A DNA stretch of 64,000 nucleotides from CALBPI01 sp038531945 (GTDB lineage Bacteria > Pseudomonadota > Gammaproteobacteria > Steroidobacterales > Woeseiaceae), in assembly GCA_038531945.1 (NCBI GenBank), contig JBCBBH010000002.1, positions 744,001-808,000 of the forward strand, written 5' to 3'. The notes below the pieces were generated by a model. It ran no database searches and was not told the origin of the DNA. It saw only the letters and a list, made by a program, of their open reading frames with translations. The translations under genes and the position numbers were made by a program. Shown piece after piece: positions 59,230 to 64,000 of the stretch (the stretch's first letter is position 1; every line of letters begins with the position of its first letter).

Positions 59230-59769
59230 ATGCAGATACACATACAGAGAGTTCTATTGGCAGCCGTGATGTGCGGACTCGCCGCATGCGGTGGTAAACA
59301 GCGCACAACGCCCATCGACACCGGAGCAGGTATTGTTGTTCCGGATAACGATGACGCGTCGGATGCGAATGCTTCAGCGGGCGCCGGATCAGGCGTTCGC
59401 AGCGTGGGTTTCGACGATGACCCGGCAGCGCAGGACACGGCTGACTCGATGATCATCTATTTCGAGTACGACCGCAGCGAGGTCAGTCCACAGTACACTG
59501 ACATTCTCGCAGGACACGCGCGCCGCATGGCTCAGAACCCTGGCCTGCGATTGCGTCTGGCGGGACATGCCGACGAGCGGGGCTCGCGCGAGTACAATAT
59601 CGGGCTGGGCGAGCGACGGGCGCAAGCTGTGCGGCGCGTTCTTCTGATCTCAGGCGCTTCCCCCGGACAGATCAGTACGGTGAGTTACGGCGAAGAACAG
59701 CCAGCCTCGCTCGGCAGTACCGAATCCGATTACCAGAAAAATCGCCGGGTAGAGCTTTCCTGGCGCTGA
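59230..59769 (+). CDS. pal: Peptidoglycan-associated lipoprotein Pal
   Basis: About 179 residues: signal peptide with lipobox GLAAC, a low-complexity Asp/Ala/Ser linker, then an OmpA-like domain (MIIYFEYDRSEVSPQYTDIL, LAGHADERGSREYNIGLGER) that binds diaminopimelate in peptidoglycan. The ATG at 59230 follows GGAGAGCGAG; an ATG at 59218 is the alternative. It sits 41 bases after tolB. Confidence 0.95.
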   Translation: MQIHIQRVLLAAVMCGLAACGGKQRTTPIDTGAGIVVPDNDDASDANASAGAGSGVRSVGFDDDPAAQDTADSMIIYFEYDRSEVSPQYTDILAGHARRMAQNPGLRLRLAGHADERGSREYNIGLGERRAQAVRRVLLISGASPGQISTVSYGEEQPASLGSTESDYQKNRRVELSWR

Positions 59770-59789
59770 TAGATCGCGTGGAGTTCACG

Positions 59790-60563
59790 ATGAGTGTTTC
59801 GAACAAGTTGATGGCCCGTGCGGCCACGCTGCTACTGGCAACCGCAATTGCAGGTTGCGCCACGCCGTTGCCGCCGGAAGAAGACCCGGTGTTGATTAAA
59901 CTGAGTCAGATCGAGCGGCGCCTTGAGCGAGTCGAGCGAGTCGTTCAGAACGACAGCCTGGTGCAGCTCGTGACACGGGTAGATGCGCTCGCGGCTGATA
60001 TCGACCAGTTGCGTGGCAACAGCGAGACGACCGGGTATGCAATCGAACAGATGGAAGAGCGCCAACGTGCGCTATACGCTGATTTGGACGAACGAATCAA
60101 CGCGGTTGAGTCGAGCACGCGTGAAAACGTCATGCAGGGCGGTTCGCTGCCGCCTGGAGAACTTCCACTTCCCAATGGGTCGGACCGTGAGAACTATCAA
60201 GCAGCGTTCGAATTGCTGAAGGAAGGTCGTTACGATCAGTCGGCCCGCGCATTCGAGCAGTTCCTGGTGACCTACCCAGACAGCGAGCTTGCCGACAATG
60301 CGCAATATTGGTTGGCCGAGAGTTATTACGTCTCTCAACGTTTTGACGAAGCCCTGCCGATTTTCAGCGGTGTCATCGACAACTTTCCACAGTCTCGCAA
60401 AGTTCCGGATGCGTTGCTCAAGGTCGGCTATTGCCACCACGAGCTGAAGCGTTGGGACGATGCCGAGACGACGCTGTCTCGCGTGGTCGCAGACTATCCG
60501 GAAACGACGGCGGCACGTCTTGCCAGTAAGCGTTTGGAGCGCGTTCGCGCCGAACGCGGCTGA
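59790..60563 (+). CDS. cpoB: Cell division coordinator CpoB (YbgF)
   Basis: About 257 residues in the usual pal-cpoB position. The N-terminal signal ends in AIAGC, a lipobox, whereas E. coli CpoB is soluble, so this form may be lipid-anchored. A trimerising coiled coil (about 30-110) precedes TPR repeats (YQAAFELLKEGRYDQSARAF, DNAQYWLAESYYVSQRFDEA, PDALLKVGYCHHELKRWDDA). CpoB couples Tol function to PBP1B peptidoglycan synthesis. The ATG at 59790 has GGAG upstream; a GTG at 59778 is in frame. Confidence 0.94.
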   Translation: MSVSNKLMARAATLLLATAIAGCATPLPPEEDPVLIKLSQIERRLERVERVVQNDSLVQLVTRVDALAADIDQLRGNSETTGYAIEQMEERQRALYADLDERINAVESSTRENVMQGGSLPPGELPLPNGSDRENYQAAFELLKEGRYDQSARAFEQFLVTYPDSELADNAQYWLAESYYVSQRFDEALPIFSGVIDNFPQSRKVPDALLKVGYCHHELKRWDDAETTLSRVVADYPETTAARLASKRLERVRAERG

Positions 60564-60572
60564 TTTGCTTAC

Positions 60573-61247
60573 ATGGCTCTCGCAGAACAAGCGGCCACGG
60601 ATGTCGAGCCGAGCCTGCGCATCACCGAGATCTTTCGGTCGTTGCAAGGCGAGGCGATGTTCGTTGGTGCGCCCACGGTTTTCGTACGACTGACCGGTTG
60701 CCCGCTGCGTTGTACATATTGCGATACTGCTTACGCTTTCAGCGGCGGAGCGCGTAAATCGTTGGATGCCATCGTTGCGGAAGTTCAGGCATTTGGGACG
60801 CAGTACGTCTGTGTGACCGGTGGTGAGCCGCTCGCGCAACCAACGTGTGAGCTGTTACTGACACGACTGTGCGATGCCGGGCTCAGCGTTTCCATCGAAA
60901 CGAGTGGGGCCCTCGATGTCGCATCGGTGGATCCGCGAGTCGTGAAAGTTCTGGATCTCAAGACTCCTGCGTCCAACGAAGCACACAGGAACCTCTGGGC
61001 GAACCTTGACCATCTGACGGGACAGGATCAGATCAAAATGGTGATCTGCGACCGTGCGGATTTCGACTGGGCGTGCGCGAAGGTGCGCGAACACACGCTG
61101 ATTGATCTTTGTACCGTTTGGTTTTCACCGAGCCACGATGAGCTGGAACCGGGCACCCTCGCGGACTGGATTCTTGAGAGCGGCCTACCGGTTCGCCTTC
61201 AGCTTCAGTTACACAAATATTTGTGGGGCGATGTTCGTGGCCGATAG
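60573..61247 (+). CDS. queE: 7-carboxy-7-deazaguanine synthase QueE
   Basis: A 224-residue radical SAM enzyme of queuosine synthesis that forms CDG from 6-carboxytetrahydropterin. The N-terminus reads ITEIFRSLQGEAMFVGAPTV; the [4Fe-4S] cluster motif is GCPLRCTYCDTAYAF (C-x3-C-x2-C); VTGGEPLAQ follows. The C-terminus RLQLQLHKYLWGD is typical. It starts 10 bases after cpoB and overlaps queC by 17 bases. Confidence 0.95.
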   Translation: MALAEQAATDVEPSLRITEIFRSLQGEAMFVGAPTVFVRLTGCPLRCTYCDTAYAFSGGARKSLDAIVAEVQAFGTQYVCVTGGEPLAQPTCELLLTRLCDAGLSVSIETSGALDVASVDPRVVKVLDLKTPASNEAHRNLWANLDHLTGQDQIKMVICDRADFDWACAKVREHTLIDLCTVWFSPSHDELEPGTLADWILESGLPVRLQLQLHKYLWGDVRGR

Positions 61248-61926
61248 TCGAACGCTCCCGGATAGAGCCATTGTTCTTTTCTCCGGTGGGCTCGATTCGA
61301 CCACCTTATTGGCGATGGCGAAAGCGGATGGATACGAAGTGTTCGCGCTTAGTTTCGACTACGGTCAACGCCATAACGCTGAGCTCTCTGCAGCGCGGTC
61401 GATCGCGGGTGCGAGCGGCGTGGTTGAGCATCGCACTATCGGCATCGATCTTGGGGGTATCGGTGGTTCTGCGTTGACCGACGAATCGATCGACGTGCCC
61501 GAAGCGCCAACTTCAGGAATACCCGTGACCTATGTGCCGGCCAGAAACACCGTGTTTCTGTCACTGGCAATGGGTTGGGCCGAGGTGATTGAGGCCTCTG
61601 CGATTTATATCGGCGTGAATGCGATCGACTACTCAGGCTACCCGGACTGTCGTCCCGCATTCATCGATGCATTTCGTGCGTTGTCGAGCGTTGCGACCAA
61701 AGCAGGTGTCGAAGGGAATCCGATCCGCATCGAGGCGCCCCTGTTGCACATGACCAAAGCGGACATCGTCACGCGCGGTGCCGAATTGGGCGTTGACTAT
61801 GCGGCGACCGTCTCCTGCTATCAGGCAACCCCTGATGGGCGAGCATGTGGTCGATGCGACGCCTGCCGCTTGCGAGCGGAGGGATTTTCTGCAGCTGGCA
61901 TGCCGGATCCGACGCGCTATGCGTGA
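61231..61926 (+). CDS. queC: 7-cyano-7-deazaguanine synthase QueC
   Basis: A 231-residue ATP-dependent enzyme converting CDG to preQ0. The PP-loop is AIVLFSGGLDSTTLLAMAKA; FDYGQRHNAELSAA and VPARNTVFLSLAMGWAE follow; four zinc ligands are in CYQATPDGRACGRCDAC. The ATG at 61231 lies inside queE; the frame is open earlier but begins within queE without similarity. No queD is in the window. Confidence 0.95.
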   Translation: MFVADSRTLPDRAIVLFSGGLDSTTLLAMAKADGYEVFALSFDYGQRHNAELSAARSIAGASGVVEHRTIGIDLGGIGGSALTDESIDVPEAPTSGIPVTYVPARNTVFLSLAMGWAEVIEASAIYIGVNAIDYSGYPDCRPAFIDAFRALSSVATKAGVEGNPIRIEAPLLHMTKADIVTRGAELGVDYAATVSCYQATPDGRACGRCDACRLRAEGFSAAGMPDPTRYA

Positions 61927-62142
61927 GTCTTCAATGGGTGCGATTCAGTCAATCGTCCGCAATTCCTGAGTACGCGGTTGCCAACATCGGCGAGCATGGT
62001 AACTTCGGGCGCTAGAGCCGGCTGTGCCGGTCGAAAGGGAGAGGCGCAGTGGCGCGACAAAAGGCCGAAGTAGTCGTAATTGCGCGCTACGCCCATCAAA
62101 CAGCACCTACGTTTCGGCGTTGGCCTTCGCTCACTGATGGGC
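61927..62142. other. Intergenic region before tRNA-Lys
   Basis: Part of a 305-base gene-free stretch. It contains a short hairpin CCGGC-TGT-GCCGG (62014-62026) without a T-run. Open frames crossing it run into the tRNA and are not credible. Confidence 0.35.
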
Positions 62143-62170
62143 TTGAGTATTCCTGCGCTTTCGGTAAGAT
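62143..62170 (+). promoter_or_regulatory. Candidate promoter for tRNA-Lys (and thrA)
   Basis: TTGAGT (62143-62148) and TAAGAT (62165-62170) are separated by 16 bases, about 60 bases before the tRNA 5' end. No other good promoter is seen before thrA, so the tRNA and thrA may share this start. Confidence 0.5.
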
Positions 62171-62231
62171 ACACGGCTTTCCAAGGGTCGTCCGGCCCGT
62201 CGATGGAAGTGCTGCAGGCAATCATTTCTGC

Positions 62232-62307
62232 GGGCCGTTAGCTCAGATGGTAGAGCAGTTGGCTTTTAACCAATTGGTCATAGGTTCGATCCCTATACGG
62301 CCCACCA
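62232..62307 (+). tRNA. tRNA-Lys (anticodon TTT)
   Basis: A 76-base gene with encoded CCA. It begins GGGCCGTTAGCTCAGATGG, has anticodon loop CTTTTAA, T-loop GGTTCGATCCC and ends CGGCCCACCA; all four stems pair. The thrA ATG is 36 bases further on. Confidence 0.97.
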
Positions 62308-62343
62308 CTTCCATTTCACAATCTCACCAGAGTCTTAGCGCTT

Positions 62344-64000
62344 ATGGATAGCGGCGTGCATTGGGCCACCTACAAGTTCGGTGGGTCCTCGCTGGCGGAC
62401 TACCAGTGCTTTCAACAGGTAACCTCTCTGGTGCGCGAATCGGTTCAGCGCGCCCGCACGTGCGTCGTCGTCAGCGCGATGGGTGGGATGACCGATGATC
62501 TGTTGCAGTTGATTTCCCTTGCCGAACGCAGCGAATCAGTCGAAGAGCGGCTGGATGCGATTGAGCAGCGATACGTCGAGTGTGCCGCGTGTTTGTTGGA
62601 TCCGCCGGCGCGAGCTCTGGTGGTCGATGCATGGTCAGATGATCGACACAACATCGAAGACTTATTGAGCGCTATAAAGCTGCTGGGTTCTGCGCCTCAA
62701 AGAACGCGGGATGTGATCGCGGGGTTCGGCGAGCTATGGTCGGCGCGGCTCCTGAGCCAGGTGTTATCCGAGTCCGATTCACCGAATTCGGTGGTTCTGT
62801 TGGATGCCCGTGAGGTCATTACGGTTCGTCAGACTCGCTTGGGCGCATCGGTCTTGTGGGAGGAATCGCGGCGTAAGCTTGCCGAGTTCCTTGCAAATCG
62901 TGATCCGAAAGTTCTGGTTGTGACGGGCTTCGTCGCCAGTGATGAGGCGGGCCTACAAACCACCCTGGGGCGCAATGGCAGCGATCATTCCGCGGCGATC
63001 ATGGGCGCACTGCTGCAGGCACAGGCAGTCACGATATGGACGGACGTGCCGGGCGTTATGAGTGGCGATCCGCGTAAGGTGCCCAACGCTACCGTCATTT
63101 CGCGCATGTCTTACAGCGAAGCGATGGAGCTCGCTTACTTCGGCGCAAAAGTGATTCATCCTCAGACCATGGGTCCGGCGATTGAGCAGGCGATTCCGAT
63201 CTATATCCGCAGTACCTTCGAACCGGAAACGGGAGGTACGTGTGTCAGTCATCAATCGGGCGAGGCGGAGCCAATCAAGGGAATCACTTCGATCGGCGCG
63301 ATGGCGGTTGTGAATGTCGAGGGTGCCGGGATGATCGGCGTGCCGGGCACGGCGCATCGAATCTTCGAGGCACTTCGTGCGGCAGAGATTTCGGTGACGT
63401 TGATCAGCCAAGCGTCGTCTGAGCATTCGGTGTGCTTCGTCGTGCCGGACTCGCTGGGGCCACGCGCCCAGGCGGTGATCCGCGCCGCGTTCGCCACCGA
63501 GATCGAAGAGGGACAGATTCAATCTGTGGCGGTGACGCGCGACTGCAGCGTTGTCGCGGTGGTCGGTGACAGCATGTCGGGTACACCTGGCGTTGCGGGT
63601 CGGTTCCTGAGTGCGTTAGGCAATGCGGGAATCAACGCGATCGCGATCGCTCAGGGTTCATCCGAACGCAACATCTCGGTCGTGGTGCCCGGTGCGGATG
63701 CAACGCGCGCTGTTCGTGCTGTGCATTCAAGTTTCTATCTGTCCGCCAAAACGTTATCGATCGGTATTATCGGTGTGGGGACGGTTGGCAGCGCATTGCT
63801 CAAGCAGATTCACGACCAGCGGGAGCTGCTCAAGCGACGTTTTAATCTCGATCTGAGGGTGCGCGCCGTCGCTCGCAGCCAACGTATGTTGCTCGATGAA
63901 AAACACACTGAGGAACCCTCCTGGCAGCGCCGTCTGGATGATACGGGCGTGGCGACGGATCTTGATGCACTGGCGCAACACGTAGCACCTGAGCATCTGC
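62344..64000 (+). CDS. thrA: Bifunctional aspartokinase/homoserine dehydrogenase (3' end cut off)
   Basis: 552 codons are present and the frame runs off the window. The N-terminal kinase begins MDSGVHWATYKFGGSSLADY, with VVVSAMGGMTDDLL, TTLGRNGSDHSAAIMGALLQ and SYSEAMELAYFGAKVIHPQT typical of aspartokinase I. Two ACT modules follow (about 315-460, including VNVEGAGMIGVPGTAHRIFE and QGSSERNISVVV). The homoserine dehydrogenase part begins at SIGIIGVGTVGSALLKQI (Rossmann motif). The enzyme phosphorylates Asp and later reduces aspartate semialdehyde; ThrA is fed-back by Thr, MetL is not, and I cannot exclude MetL. The tRNA-Lys gene is immediately upstream. Confidence 0.93.
   Translation, partial: MDSGVHWATYKFGGSSLADYQCFQQVTSLVRESVQRARTCVVVSAMGGMTDDLLQLISLAERSESVEERLDAIEQRYVECAACLLDPPARALVVDAWSDDRHNIEDLLSAIKLLGSAPQRTRDVIAGFGELWSARLLSQVLSESDSPNSVVLLDAREVITVRQTRLGASVLWEESRRKLAEFLANRDPKVLVVTGFVASDEAGLQTTLGRNGSDHSAAIMGALLQAQAVTIWTDVPGVMSGDPRKVPNATVISRMSYSEAMELAYFGAKVIHPQTMGPAIEQAIPIYIRSTFEPETGGTCVSHQSGEAEPIKGITSIGAMAVVNVEGAGMIGVPGTAHRIFEALRAAEISVTLISQASSEHSVCFVVPDSLGPRAQAVIRAAFATEIEEGQIQSVAVTRDCSVVAVVGDSMSGTPGVAGRFLSALGNAGINAIAIAQGSSERNISVVVPGADATRAVRAVHSSFYLSAKTLSIGIIGVGTVGSALLKQIHDQRELLKRRFNLDLRVRAVARSQRMLLDEKHTEEPSWQRRLDDTGVATDLDALAQHVAPEHL

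Noticed and set aside
62049..62351. 100-codon plus-strand frame
   Set aside because: It reads through the tRNA-Lys gene and into thrA out of frame.

Overview
The window is a stretch of ordinary bacterial chromosome, moderately GC-rich by eye, from a free-living gammaproteobacterium. The evidence is gene order: rne/rluC/yceF/yceD/rpmF/plsX/fabH, clpS/clpA/infA/aat, ftsK/lolA/serS, sucA/sucB/lpd, yebC/ruvCAB/tolQRAB-pal-cpoB/queE/queC, together with an Lpp-like lipoprotein, a gsp type II secretion block and a PEP-CTERM protein. The order or family cannot be fixed from this sequence. One run of 99 N (39811-39909) lies inside a tandem repeat.

Layout. 66-8243: a low-molecular-weight phosphatase, RNase E (minus), RluC, the Maf/YceF pyrophosphatase, YceD, ribosomal protein L32, PlsX and FabH. 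The rest of the usual fab cluster is absent. 8256-10920: a DUF1232 protein, a secreted L,D-transpeptidase, a small hypothetical protein next to an apparent gene remnant, and an alanine-zipper lipoprotein with its own terminator. 11139-17537: an SOS mutagenesis cassette, lexA-imuA-imuB-dnaE2, behind two LexA boxes. 17550-23645 (minus): a small acidic protein and gspF-E-D-C, only the first part of a type II secretion operon. 23933-28762: the N-degron proteolysis group clpS-clpA with infA, aat and a FemAB-like acyltransferase. 28843-37362: ftsK, lolA, a VanZ-like membrane gene, serS, a large MscS-type channel fused to a C-terminal SRPBCC domain, a Bax-inhibitor-1 family protein and tRNA-Ser(TGA).

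37498-44229 is the more accessory part. It has a membrane protein, a histidine phosphatase, Bcp peroxiredoxin, a GNAT acetyltransferase, tRNA-Arg(CCT) with an upstream tandem array of about 165 bp units each carrying a damaged copy of that tRNA, a PEP-CTERM protein, a DUF3300 protein with an Arg/Ser-rich tail, a beta-barrel protein and a cytochrome c. 44352-49948: the 2-oxoglutarate dehydrogenase complex. 49973-61926: relA, a YfaZ-like porin, yebC, ruvCAB (ruvC appears to lack a standard start codon), the Tol-Pal envelope system and two queuosine genes. 62143 to the end: tRNA-Lys(TTT), then a bifunctional aspartokinase/homoserine dehydrogenase cut by the window edge.

Most of the window is conserved housekeeping. 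The points I judge most worth following are the tRNA-Arg-derived repeat array, the MscS-SRPBCC fusion with a terminator-like hairpin in its signal-peptide codons, the lexA-imuA-imuB-dnaE2 cassette, and the ATT/ATC start of ruvC. I found no phage, IS element, CRISPR array or clearly new defence system.
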